Source of the DNA: an uncultured Pelagibacteraceae bacterium
GTDB taxonomy: Bacteria; Pseudomonadota; Alphaproteobacteria; Pelagibacterales; Pelagibacteraceae
DNA length: 64,000 nt
Assembly: GCA_902617025.1 (NCBI GenBank)
Contig: CACMVB010000002.1
Span: 1 to 64,000, forward strand
Direction of reading: 5' to 3'
Below the pieces are notes generated by a model that did not search any database, was not told the origin of the DNA, and was given only the letters and a program-made list of their open reading frames with translations. Positions 9,097-18,964 of the stretch are shown here, piece by piece (the stretch's first letter is position 1; the number at the start of each line of letters is the position of its first letter). The position numbers and the translations under genes are program-made.

Positions 9097-11853
9097 TTAA
9101 TAACCTTTTATCATTTTTTTGCAAAAATTATTTAAGCCAGTTGCGTTAGATCCTTTAATCATTAAATAATCATTATTAGATATAATATTACTTAAAGTAA
9201 AATCTATATCTTCATCCTGTTGAAAAATATTGCCACGTTTATGTTTGTGTATTTTTTTAAAGGTATCTAACGTTTTGTCGCCTTTAACAAATACTTTATC
9301 TATATCTGAATTGTTAATAACTCTTGATAGTCCTTCATGTAAAATTTTAGATTTTTTTCCTAACTCGAGCATATCTCCAAGTATTAGATATTTTTTAAAT
9401 TTTTCTTTTTTAATAGATTTGAAATTTTTAATTGCAGTTTTTACTGAAAGAGGATTAGCATTATAACTCTCATCGACTAATTTAAATTTTTTACTATACC
9501 TAGAAATAATATGAATTTTCCCTCTCCCTTCAATTGGGTCAACTTTTTTAAAACAATTAGATAATTTCTTTAAATCTAGATTTAATTCTTGAATTAGAGT
9601 TAACGATGCAAGAATATTGTAAATATTAATATTTTTGGTTTTTAGTCTCACATTACTATTTTTTACTTTAATATTTAAGAAATTATGACCTTTTCTTTTT
9701 AAAACTGAGGTAGGATAAACATCTGATTTTTTATTCAAACCAAAAGAAAGAATTTTTAAATTTTTAAATTTTGCTTTTTTTTCTAGAAATCTAAAATATT
9801 TATCATCTCGATTTAAAATTATTGTTCCATTTTTTTCAATATTTTCAATTATTTCTCCTTTTGCTTTAGCAATACCTCTCAAATTTTTAAAGTTTTCAAT
9901 ATGTGCCTCACCTATATTAGTAATAATAGCTATATGAGGCCTGATAAGTTTTGATAATTTATTTATCTCTCCACTTTTACTCATGCCTACTTCAAAAATA
10001 CCATATTTATGATCAACTCTTAACTGTGATAAACTTAATGGAACTCCTAAATAATTATTGTAAGATTTAGGGGAACTTAATGTATCTCCAAAATTTTGTA
10101 ATAATACTCTTAATAAACTTTTTAAAGAAGTTTTTCCTGCGCTACCTGTAATTGCTATTATTTTAGAATTAGTTCTACTCCTTTTCTTATAAGCAAACTT
10201 CTGTAAAAAATTTATTTCATTATCAACTTTAATAATCTTTTTGTTGTACTTTTTGTTTTTTCTGGAAGAAATTATAAATTTCGCGCCTTTTTTTAATGCA
10301 TGAGCCACATATTTATTACCATCATTTTTTTTACCTTTAATTGTGATAAATAAATCATTTTTTTTTACTAATCGGGAGTCTATAGAAAATCCATTAAATT
10401 TTTTAATATCTATATCTTTTTTAATTTCCGCAAGAATTTTTTTATTTTGAACTAAATTTGGATCCTTGTAAAAAAATTTTTTTAATTTTATATTTTTGAT
10501 TATTTTTTTATCTGAAATAAAAATTGTTTTATTTTTATAAATTTGCTCCTCTTCATGACCTTTTCCAGCTACTAAAATTATATCATTAGGGTCTGACTTA
10601 AGTATTGCTTCTTTTATCGCTTTTGCTCTATTACCTACGTTGAAGCAATTATTGCTTTTAATTTTGCCAATTATCTCTTTTCTAATCTTATTTGGATTTT
10701 CACTTCTTGGATTATCATCAGTAACAAAAAAATTTTTACAATACTTTTGTGCTATTTGCCCCATTAAAGGCCTTTTTTCATAATCTCGATCACCTCCACA
10801 CCCAAATACCAGCGAAATATTTTTACTATTATCTTTTAATAAAGCTTTTAATGATTTTTCTAAAGCATCAGGTGTGTGTGCAAAATCAACGTAAATTTTT
10901 CTTTTGCCTGGTAAAATTTTTACTAACTCTAATCTACCATTTACATTTTTAATCTTATTTAAGGTTCTAAAAATTTTTCGCTCTGTCAGTTTACATAATT
11001 TTGCAGCTAAAATTGCCATAGATAAATTTTTAATTTGAAATTCATTTAACTTAAGATTTCTTTTTTTTTTAATTTTTTCTTGGGTTGAGCTTATGTCAAT
11101 TAAACGTAGCTTCTTTTTTTTACAAATATTTTTTAACAAGGAATATTCTTTGAGTGATTTATCTGTTATAACTGTTTTGTTTTTAGACAATATGCTATTG
11201 AAGAGAAAAAGCTTTGCTTTTAAATATGAAAACATTGATTTATGATAATCTAAATGATCTTGACTAAAATTTGTAAAAATACCGGCTTTTATATTTAAAT
11301 TATTTATTCTTTTTTGATGAAGTCCATGACTAGACGCCTCAATGATTACGTTGTTAATTTTTTTTTTTTTTATTTTCTCTAGATTTTTATGCAACGAAAT
11401 AATATCTGGTGAAGTCAGATCAGATTTAATAATTTTTCCTTTTAATTTTATGCCTAATGTTCCAATAGACGCTACAGGAATATTATTCAAATTAAGAATT
11501 TGGTAAAATAGATCAGCAACAGAGGTTTTTCCATTCGTGCCGGTCACTGCAATTATATTATTTGGCTTTAATTTATAAAAAGATGATGTTATTTCACTTA
11601 ATAAGCGCTTTATATTAGAAGTTTTAATTACTAAAATTTTATTATTTATATATTTACATTTTTTTGAGCAAATAACAACTTCGGCACCTTTTGTAACAGC
11701 TTCTTTTATAAACTTTTCACCATTGGATTTATAACCTCTAATGGCAAAAAAAATAAATCCTTTTGAGATATTTTTGCTATTTATTGAAAGGCCTTTAATC
11801 CTCAATTTTTTTTTTTTCTCAGGTAGATTTTTAATTAGTTTTTTCAGTAACAT
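9097..11853 (-). CDS. murE-murF: Fused MurE (UDP-MurNAc-tripeptide synthetase)-MurF (UDP-MurNAc-pentapeptide synthetase)
   Basis: One uninterrupted 918-aa ORF with two Mur-ligase cores: VTGTNGKTSVADLF ... DNPRSENP (MurE) and ITGSAGKTSLKSLL ... DESYNANPLSVKTA (MurF). Confidence 0.93.
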   Translation of the reverse strand: MLLKKLIKNLPEKKKKLRIKGLSINSKNISKGFIFFAIRGYKSNGEKFIKEAVTKGAEVVICSKKCKYINNKILVIKTSNIKRLLSEITSSFYKLKPNNIIAVTGTNGKTSVADLFYQILNLNNIPVASIGTLGIKLKGKIIKSDLTSPDIISLHKNLEKIKKKKINNVIIEASSHGLHQKRINNLNIKAGIFTNFSQDHLDYHKSMFSYLKAKLFLFNSILSKNKTVITDKSLKEYSLLKNICKKKKLRLIDISSTQEKIKKKRNLKLNEFQIKNLSMAILAAKLCKLTERKIFRTLNKIKNVNGRLELVKILPGKRKIYVDFAHTPDALEKSLKALLKDNSKNISLVFGCGGDRDYEKRPLMGQIAQKYCKNFFVTDDNPRSENPNKIRKEIIGKIKSNNCFNVGNRAKAIKEAILKSDPNDIILVAGKGHEEEQIYKNKTIFISDKKIIKNIKLKKFFYKDPNLVQNKKILAEIKKDIDIKKFNGFSIDSRLVKKNDLFITIKGKKNDGNKYVAHALKKGAKFIISSRKNKKYNKKIIKVDNEINFLQKFAYKKRSRTNSKIIAITGSAGKTSLKSLLRVLLQNFGDTLSSPKSYNNYLGVPLSLSQLRVDHKYGIFEVGMSKSGEINKLSKLIRPHIAIITNIGEAHIENFKNLRGIAKAKGEIIENIEKNGTIILNRDDKYFRFLEKKAKFKNLKILSFGLNKKSDVYPTSVLKRKGHNFLNIKVKNSNVRLKTKNINIYNILASLTLIQELNLDLKKLSNCFKKVDPIEGRGKIHIISRYSKKFKLVDESYNANPLSVKTAIKNFKSIKKEKFKKYLILGDMLELGKKSKILHEGLSRVINNSDIDKVFVKGDKTLDTFKKIHKHKRGNIFQQDEDIDFTLSNIISNNDYLMIKGSNATGLNNFCKKMIKGY

Positions 11854-13561
11854 ATTGTTGATTAAAATCCTCGCTATTTATGGCTAAAATTGGTCCAATT
11901 TTTTTTATCATTTTGCCCGCGACGTATACTGAATTCCATCCAGCTTCATTTCTAGTGCCTTTAATATTCATACCTCTATAATTGTAAACAAGGTCTTTCG
12001 CCACTTGTGGATTCTCTAACATAACTAATAAAACGTATTTAGGTTTATGTGATGGAAAAATAGAGATAAATGTGTTGAGATTATTTTTTTTATCATAATA
12101 ATTTTGTGATGTTCCGGTCTTACCTCCTACCTGGTACCCATCTATATCAGCTAAACTTGCGGTACCCTCCTTTTCGGTGACTACTTTTCTGAGAATATTG
12201 TTCATGATATCACTTGTTTCTTTAGAAATGATTCTTTTGTGACTCTTTTCTTTATCTTTTTTTACAATACTTGGTTTAATCATTTTTCCACCATTAGCTA
12301 GAGCAGCATAAACTGTTGCGGCTTGTAATGGAGTAGTTGTAATTCCATGTCCAAAAGATACAGTTTCTAACTTACATTTATTCCATTCAAAATTAATTGG
12401 TTTACCAACTTCTTCTATTTCTAGCTCAGGGCTTTTAAGTAAATTTGAGTCGTTAATAAATTGTTTTAGTTTTTCTTTACCTATCTTTCTAGCAATTAAT
12501 AGAGTTCCTACGTTTGATGATCTTATTAAAATATCTTGGACTGAAAGTTTATCTGGAAAATTTTTAATATCTGAGATTTGATGCCTAGAACATTTGATTG
12601 AGTTAGGAATTTTATCAATTATAGTTTTTGGGGTAACAATATTATTTTCAATAGCAAGAGCAATTGTAAAAGTTTTAAATATTGATCCTAATTCATAGAC
12701 TCCCTTAGTAATTTTGTTCATATAGATTTTATCCTCTAAATGAGCTCTTTTATTAATGTCAAAGTTAGGAAGAGATACTAAAGATAAAATTTCTCCACTG
12801 TGAACGTCCATCAACAAAGAGCCTCCTCCAGTTGCACCAAAAGTTTCTATAGCTTCACTTAGCTCTTTGTTAACCAAATATTGAATATTTGTATCTAAAG
12901 TTAACTCTAAAGGATGTTTAGATAAATTTTTGTCTTTAAGCTCTTTATCAAAATACTTCTCTATACCTGAAATACCATAATTGTCGTAATCTACTTGGCC
13001 GACTAAGTGACTAAATAAGTTTGAATGAGTATAAATTCTAGACTGAAACGGCTCAAAAATTATCGCTTTTTCACCTAAGGCCCATAATTTTTCTTTTTCT
13101 TTTTGGCTTAAGCGTTTTTTTAAATAAAAATATTTCTCTTCATTCATTTTTTTTTTAATTTTATCAATTTGAAGTTCTTGGAAATGAAGTCTTAACTTTA
13201 TTATAAAGTTCTCTTTATTATTTACTAACTTTGGGTTTACAGCCGCATGAAAGGATTGAATATTTCTTGATATTATAGAACCATTTTTATCTGTTATATC
13301 TCTTCTTAATAGATTAGATTGTTGATAGGTATTTTCATTTTGAAATAGTTCAACTTTACTAAGAGATACATATATTATCTTTATGCTAAAAATTAATATT
13401 AAAGAAAAAAATAAAAAAAATAAAAGATATATTCTATCGTGTAAAAAATTTTTACTTTTGGAATATTTATTTTTTTTATTAGTTTCTAAATAATCTTCGA
13501 AGTAAAAACTAGTTTGATTTGGATTTAAAATATTTTTTTTTTTGTTTTTTCTCAATTTCAA
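11831..13561 (-). CDS. ftsI: Peptidoglycan transpeptidase FtsI/PBP3
   Basis: GSIFKTFT (SxxK), RSSNVGT (SxN), GGKTGTSQNY (KTG) in a 576-aa protein with N-terminal TM. Confidence 0.93.
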   Translation of the reverse strand: MKLRKNKKKNILNPNQTSFYFEDYLETNKKNKYSKSKNFLHDRIYLLFFLFFSLILIFSIKIIYVSLSKVELFQNENTYQQSNLLRRDITDKNGSIISRNIQSFHAAVNPKLVNNKENFIIKLRLHFQELQIDKIKKKMNEEKYFYLKKRLSQKEKEKLWALGEKAIIFEPFQSRIYTHSNLFSHLVGQVDYDNYGISGIEKYFDKELKDKNLSKHPLELTLDTNIQYLVNKELSEAIETFGATGGGSLLMDVHSGEILSLVSLPNFDINKRAHLEDKIYMNKITKGVYELGSIFKTFTIALAIENNIVTPKTIIDKIPNSIKCSRHQISDIKNFPDKLSVQDILIRSSNVGTLLIARKIGKEKLKQFINDSNLLKSPELEIEEVGKPINFEWNKCKLETVSFGHGITTTPLQAATVYAALANGGKMIKPSIVKKDKEKSHKRIISKETSDIMNNILRKVVTEKEGTASLADIDGYQVGGKTGTSQNYYDKKNNLNTFISIFPSHKPKYVLLVMLENPQVAKDLVYNYRGMNIKGTRNEAGWNSVYVAGKMIKKIGPILAINSEDFNQQYVTEKTN

Positions 13562-13878
13562 TCCTGGCTTACGTATTTATTTTGAAGATTATTAAAATTC
13601 GAGATGCTCAGAAAAATTTTTGAGTATTCCATTGGTAGATATTGCTCAATATCCAAATTTTTAATTCTTTTTTCTATCATTGATGGTGAAGTTAAGTAAA
13701 AATAATCAAGTTGGGACTCATTGAAATCTTTTTCTTGAAAATTTATTTTTTTATTCAATTGATCTATATTTTTTTCAATTTCTCTAGTTTCATTTTTAAT
13801 TACTGATGTTCCAAATAAAAGAGATGAAAAAATAAGTAGGGAAATAAATATTTTAATTTTAAACATAAATAGCCTCAA
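13558..13878 (-). CDS. ftsL: FtsL-like division protein
   Basis: 106 aa, N-terminal TM then coiled coil; located between rsmH and ftsI. Confidence 0.7.
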   Translation of the reverse strand: MRLFMFKIKIFISLLIFSSLLFGTSVIKNETREIEKNIDQLNKKINFQEKDFNESQLDYFYLTSPSMIEKRIKNLDIEQYLPMEYSKIFLSISNFNNLQNKYVSQD

Positions 13879-14869
13879 TATCTAAATATTTTTTAAACTT
13901 TTGTATGAAGCTTTTAGGATAAAAAAAATCTTTTTTATTTCTTATTGCAAATCTCAGTTTTGCAGAACGTGAAGGATTATTAATATTAATTTCTTTTTGT
14001 GAGGGTTTTAAGGCTTTATTATTATAATTTTCAAATAAAATAGAATTATCATTTACTTCCTCCGGAAAGTACCTTGACGGCTTTGATTTATTTTTTGAAA
14101 AATTACTAAAAAAATATTTTACTATCTTATCTTCTATTGAATGAAAGCTCACAATAATTATCTTTCCTCCAGGCTTTAAAAGCTTTGAAGCTTTAATAAT
14201 TCCATTTATAAGTTCTGTTATTTCTTTATTTACGTATATTCTTAACGCCTGAAAAGTCTTAGTGCTTGGATTTATTTTTGTGTAATAATTTTTTTTTTTA
14301 CTTTTCTCAATAATTTCTACTAGTTCATCTACTCTAGTAATTTTTTTTTGCGTTCTAGCTTTAACTATATTCCTCGCAATTTTTTTTGCATCTTTTTCTT
14401 CTCCTAAAACTTTAATTATTAAAGTTAACTGGTTTTCAGATAAATTATTAATAGCGTGTTGAGCGGAATTATCAGAAAGGCCCATAGTCATATCTAATTT
14501 TTCTTTAGACTTAAATGAAAATCCTCTTTTAAAATCTTGAAGTTGTATAGAAGAAAGGCCCAAATCAATTAAAATAACGTCTACATTATCTTTACAAACT
14601 TTTTCTAACTGACTGAATTTTAAATGATAAAATTTAAATCTATTTTTAAAATTTTTTTCCATCTTTCTGGCGATTGAAATTACGGCATCATCTCTGTCGA
14701 TACCTATCACTTTTGTTTTTGGAAAATCTAATAATGCTTTTGTATAGTTTCCACCTCCAAAGGTACAATCAATAAATACACCGCCTTTTTTTGGATTTGA
14801 AATTTCGATAATTTCACTCAACATCACTGGAAAATGGGTGAATTCCAGTGATGATATTTGAGTAGTCAT
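13859..14869 (-). CDS. rsmH: 16S rRNA (cytosine(1402)-N(4))-methyltransferase
   Basis: HFPVMLSEIIEI, FIDCTFGGGNYTKALL, IDLGLSSIQL, SFHSIEDKIVK. Confidence 0.95.
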   Translation of the reverse strand: MTTQISSLEFTHFPVMLSEIIEISNPKKGGVFIDCTFGGGNYTKALLDFPKTKVIGIDRDDAVISIARKMEKNFKNRFKFYHLKFSQLEKVCKDNVDVILIDLGLSSIQLQDFKRGFSFKSKEKLDMTMGLSDNSAQHAINNLSENQLTLIIKVLGEEKDAKKIARNIVKARTQKKITRVDELVEIIEKSKKKNYYTKINPSTKTFQALRIYVNKEITELINGIIKASKLLKPGGKIIIVSFHSIEDKIVKYFFSNFSKNKSKPSRYFPEEVNDNSILFENYNNKALKPSQKEININNPSRSAKLRFAIRNKKDFFYPKSFIQKFKKYLDIEAIYV

Positions 14870-14887
14870 TAATCTTCAATTTTGTCA

Positions 14888-16402
14888 TTAAAACTTTTGT
14901 CTTCTTAAAAAAGCAGGTATTTCAAAATCCTCGTCCTCATCATTATCTTGGTCAAACAATTCGGTAGAGTTAGTGTCAGTTATATTGTCTTTACTTTCGA
15001 GGTTCTCTTGTGAATGATCTTCTGCAAACAGTTTTGGTGTATTCTCCTCTTGCGTATTTTCTTTAAAATAATCCCCATATATTTTATTGGTATTCTCGAG
15101 TTTCATTTCAGGATTGTTTTCCATATAGGATGCACTTTCAATTGATACACCGGAAGGAATTTCATTTGTTAAACTTTGGTTTTTCAGTGACTCTTCTTGG
15201 GCAATTTTGATTTCTTCTTTACTTTCAAAACTATCTATAAGAGCGTTTTGCTCGTCGCTATTTTTTATTTCTAAACTTTCATCTAGTTTTAACGCTGTGG
15301 CACCGTCAATTGAGCTTGTGATATTATTATCAATGCTTTTAGCATTAAACAAAGTGTCTCCTTGACTAGGTCCACTATTAAAAAGCGAACTTTTACTGTT
15401 TGATGTGTTTACTAAGTTTAGATAAGGCTTTGAACCTGAGCCGTGAAGTGCAGTAGCTACTATAGAGACTCTTATCTTACCATTCATATTTTCATCTTTA
15501 ATTGCTCCAAAAATCAATTCTGCCTCTGGATCAACTTCTGCTCTAATTTTATTAACTGCCGCATCAACTTCGAAAAGTTTTATATCGCTTCCACCAGTAA
15601 TGTTCACTAGTAAACCTTTAGCTCCTTGTAATGTATATTCATCAATTAAAGGATTATTTAAAGCTAATTCAGTTGCAGACATAGCTCGATTTTCTCCATC
15701 AGCTTCGCCAGTTCCCATCATAGCTTTACCGCTTGAACTCATTACAGTCTCGACATCTGCAAAATCTAAATTTATCATTCCAGGTCTAACCATTAGGTCT
15801 GTAATACTTTGCACACCATGCTTTAAAACATCATTTGACAAATTAAAAGACTCTTCGAAACCAGTTGCCTCATTAGCAATTTTAAATAAATTTTGATTTG
15901 GCACCACAATCGTTGTGTCTAAATATTTTTTAAGCTCTTCGAGCCCTGCTACTGCTCTTCGCATTCGTTTAGGTCCCTCATAAGAAAAAGGTAGCGTGGT
16001 TACACCTACAGTGAGAATATTCATTTCTCTAGCAGCTCTAGCAATTACATGAGATGCTCCAGTACCTGTCCCACCTCCCATGCCCGAAGCAATAAAAACC
16101 ATATTGCTTCCTTGAATATAGTTTACTATTTCATTAATTGACTCATCAGCAGCAGCCTGACCAATATCATGTTTAGCTCCAGCACCTAATCCTTTAGTTA
16201 AATTCATTCCTATTTGTATTTTAGCATCTGCCTTGCTCATCTTTAAATCTTGTGCATCAGTGTTTACTGCAACGAATTCCACTCCTTGCATGCCAGCTTC
16301 TATCATCGCATTAATTGCGTTACCGCCTGCTCCGCCAACACCAATTACTAATATTCTTGGTTTCAATTCTCTCAGTTCGCCACCTCCAACATTTATACTC
16401 AT
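14888..16402 (-). CDS. ftsZ: Cell division protein FtsZ
   Basis: VIGVGGAGGNAINAMI, SGMGGGTGTGASHVIA, C-terminal peptide DFEIPAFLRRQKF. Confidence 0.97.
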   Translation of the reverse strand: MSINVGGGELRELKPRILVIGVGGAGGNAINAMIEAGMQGVEFVAVNTDAQDLKMSKADAKIQIGMNLTKGLGAGAKHDIGQAAADESINEIVNYIQGSNMVFIASGMGGGTGTGASHVIARAAREMNILTVGVTTLPFSYEGPKRMRRAVAGLEELKKYLDTTIVVPNQNLFKIANEATGFEESFNLSNDVLKHGVQSITDLMVRPGMINLDFADVETVMSSSGKAMMGTGEADGENRAMSATELALNNPLIDEYTLQGAKGLLVNITGGSDIKLFEVDAAVNKIRAEVDPEAELIFGAIKDENMNGKIRVSIVATALHGSGSKPYLNLVNTSNSKSSLFNSGPSQGDTLFNAKSIDNNITSSIDGATALKLDESLEIKNSDEQNALIDSFESKEEIKIAQEESLKNQSLTNEIPSGVSIESASYMENNPEMKLENTNKIYGDYFKENTQEENTPKLFAEDHSQENLESKDNITDTNSTELFDQDNDEDEDFEIPAFLRRQKF

Positions 16403-16416
16403 GACATCTCCCCTTT

Positions 16417-16863
16417 CTATTTATTTTCCCACTTTAAATTAGACCTGTTTTGAAAAGCTTTTTTTCTAGCAAATGATTTAAATTTTTCAAAATTTTTAGG
16501 TTCCCATATTTGGAATGTTTTACCGAGCCCAACAAATAAAATGTTATTTTTAATTTTAGCATGACCAAGTAATTTTTCAGATATCGAAACTCTTCCTTCG
16601 GTATCAAATTGCAAACTTTCACTTTCAGATAAAACCGAAGTAGCAAAATAATCTCTTTTTTCTTCAAAAGGATTTAAAGAGTCGATTGTATTAGATAATC
16701 TTTCAATCCTCTCTTGCGAACAAGCCTCTAGCGCAGAATGATTAAAAGAAGGATAACTAATAAATCCATTGTAACCTAATGAGTTTAAATAAGATCTAAA
16801 AGTTGCTGGCACAGAAACCCGACCTTTCTTGTCTATTTTGTTTTCGAAATTCGATAAAAACAT
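16417..16863 (-). CDS. mraZ: Transcriptional regulator MraZ
   Basis: FLSNFENKIDKKGRVSVPATFR; first gene of the dcw cluster. Confidence 0.95.
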   Translation of the reverse strand: MFLSNFENKIDKKGRVSVPATFRSYLNSLGYNGFISYPSFNHSALEACSQERIERLSNTIDSLNPFEEKRDYFATSVLSESESLQFDTEGRVSISEKLLGHAKIKNNILFVGLGKTFQIWEPKNFEKFKSFARKKAFQNRSNLKWENK

Positions 16864-16914
16864 TAGCTTTCAAAAATCCTTTTATTATAAAAATTTTCAA
16901 ATCACCCTCCATAA

Positions 16915-16939
16915 TGGGAATATATGGGATATTATGGGT
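16915..16939. promoter_or_regulatory. Candidate MraZ operator: three TGGGN repeats with 10-bp spacing
   Basis: TGGGA-ATATA-TGGGA-TATTA-TGGGT, TGGG starting at 16915, 16925 and 16935, ~50 bp upstream of the mraZ start. Confidence 0.75.
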
Positions 16940-17013
16940 TTTTAATGAATAGTCAATGAATTTGTATTTTTAGTTTAAGTACAAAAGTAGAACAATTATA
17001 TGGTGATTTTAAA

Positions 17014-17368
17014 GCCAGATAATCTGTAAGCCGGGTTCTGTCATTGAAGATTTCATTTCTCTAGGCCTAAAATTGCTTTTAAGCTCAAGCGGTTAACCCA
17101 GAAGACTAACTAAAGACTGTTTTTAGCAAAAAATGCAGTGTCTTCTCTATTTAACCTTGCTCCCAGTGGGGTTTGCCCTGCGTTTTTTGTTACCAAAAAA
17201 CCGGTAAGCTCTTACCTTACCTTTTCACCCTTGCCTTGATTAGGCGGTTTATTTTCTGTGGCACTATCCCTGAGGTCACCCTCGCCAGCCGTTAACTGGC
17301 ACTGTGTCCTTATGGAGCCCGGACTTTCCTCTATTAGAAAACTAATAGCGATAATCCAATTATCTGGC
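17014..17368 (-). ncRNA. rnpB: RNase P RNA
   Basis: Reverse strand has GGAAAGTCCGGGCTCC near the 5' end and AGAACCCGGCTTACAG at the 3' end; termini CCAGATAAT/ATTATCTGG pair (P1). Confidence 0.93.
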
Positions 17369-17413
17369 GAAAATCTTTTATTAAATTAACCTTAATAAAT
17401 CAAGCTTTTACGT

Positions 17414-18121
17414 TTAATTTATTAAAATATGGCTAATTTTATAGGTTTTGTAATCTATTTTACCTGTAATATTTTCTGGAAGAAAGTGTTGTTGAAAACA
17501 TCGAATTATTTTCTTATCGTTTTTACTCCTTTTTTTAAGGCTAAAATATCTATAACCAATTTTTTTTAAATTTTTAAAAAAAAGCTTCTCTTTTTTATCT
17601 AAATAAAAATTAATGCTCGTGCTATTAATTGAATACCATTTTCCTAGTTTATTCTTGCTTAATATTTTCCAAGGAAATTTTTCACCTGGGTCACCTTTTC
17701 TCAAGGGAGCAATATCTGAGTGCCCGAGAAAATTCTCTGCCTTAACTCTAAATTTTTTTTTTAAATACTTGCAAAGTGAGATTAGGCTATTAATTTGTTT
17801 TTTGGTAAACTTTTGGTATCCAAATTGATGTCCTTTATTCACTAATTCAATCCCGATCGAATGATTGTTTAAGTTAAGAAATTTTTTCCATTTAGACTTT
17901 CCTGCGTGCCATGCAACATTCTCGTCTTTTACCATTTGAGTGATATTACCTTTTCTATTAATGATATAATGACAACTTACCTTAGATTTTGGGTTTTTTA
18001 ATCTTTTCATTGATACAATTTCTGATTGCATACCTGTATAATGAATTATGACAAATTTGATGTCATTTTTTGATCTATTTTTTTTTGAGAAATTGGGAGA
18101 AAAGTCAAATTTTATCTTCAT
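17414..18121 (-). CDS. ampD: N-acetylmuramoyl-L-alanine amidase, AmpD-like
   Basis: VIIHYTGMQS, VSCHYIINRKGNITQMV, AWHAGKSKW, SIGIELVN, GHSDIAPLRKGDPGEKFPW. Confidence 0.88.
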   Translation of the reverse strand: MKIKFDFSPNFSKKNRSKNDIKFVIIHYTGMQSEIVSMKRLKNPKSKVSCHYIINRKGNITQMVKDENVAWHAGKSKWKKFLNLNNHSIGIELVNKGHQFGYQKFTKKQINSLISLCKYLKKKFRVKAENFLGHSDIAPLRKGDPGEKFPWKILSKNKLGKWYSINSTSINFYLDKKEKLFFKNLKKIGYRYFSLKKRSKNDKKIIRCFQQHFLPENITGKIDYKTYKISHILIN

Positions 18122-18212
18122 TATTCGATATTCGAACCTATTTATTACAAAATTTTAACTAATTTAAGTTATTATGTATAGATTATAAGCTAAAATTATA
18201 TATATAGCCATT

Positions 18213-18956
18213 ATGCATATTTTAAAAAGTTTAAAATTAATAATATATGTTTTTGCTATTATTTCGCTTCTTACGTCTAACTCTAAATCTACAGAGGAGT
18301 GTTTTGAAGGGACTAGTAGAGCAATTTTTAAATTTAATTTAGCTATTGATAACATTATTTTGGAACCGATAGCTAAAGGATATAGCAAGTTGCCGGATCC
18401 AATAAAAACTGGAACTGGAAATTTTACATCAAATATTAGTGTTTTGTTATCGATACCTAATAACTTGTTACAAGGTGATTTTAAAAAACTGGGTCACTCA
18501 ATTGGAAGTTTTGCAATAAATTCGACAGTAGGTATTTTAGGTTTTTTAAATCCTGCAGAAAAAATAGGGTTGAGTCCTTCGAAAGAGGATGTGGGTCAAA
18601 CTTTAGGTACTTATGGTTTCGGACCAGGTTGTTATTTAGTACTTCCAATTTTAGGGCCTTCTACAGCAAGGGACACTTTAGGTATATTAGCCGATACTTA
18701 TATTGATCCTTTTGCTCACGTTACGCTCAGAGAAAAAGAAATCTTTAGTACATCAGGAAACGCATTGGATTATTACTCAGTAAAAGCTACAGGTGTTGTA
18801 GATTTTAGAGCAGACAATATTAAAAATTTTGAAAGCTTAGAAAAAAATTCAATCGATCTTTATTCTTCATATAAAAGTATTTACCTGCAAGATAGAGAAA
18901 ATAAAATTAGTAATTCTGTTAATGAGCAAGATGAATGGGGAAGTTTAGACAATTAA
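18213..18956 (+). CDS. mlaA: MlaA/VacJ-family outer-membrane lipid asymmetry protein
   Basis: AIFKFNLAIDNIILEPIAKGYSKLPDP, GFLNPAEKIGL, DVGQTLGTYGFGPGCYLVLPILGPSTARDT. Confidence 0.9.
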   Translation: MHILKSLKLIIYVFAIISLLTSNSKSTEECFEGTSRAIFKFNLAIDNIILEPIAKGYSKLPDPIKTGTGNFTSNISVLLSIPNNLLQGDFKKLGHSIGSFAINSTVGILGFLNPAEKIGLSPSKEDVGQTLGTYGFGPGCYLVLPILGPSTARDTLGILADTYIDPFAHVTLREKEIFSTSGNALDYYSVKATGVVDFRADNIKNFESLEKNSIDLYSSYKSIYLQDRENKISNSVNEQDEWGSLDN

Positions 18957-18964
18957 AATATTTG

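Noticed and set aside
16864-17013. Possible Rho-independent terminator after rnpB
   Set aside because: No convincing GC-rich hairpin followed by a U tract between rnpB and the mraZ repeats
18164-18388. 74-aa minus-strand ORF over the ampD-mlaA gap
   Set aside because: Overlaps the mlaA signal region antisense; hydrophobic low-complexity translation
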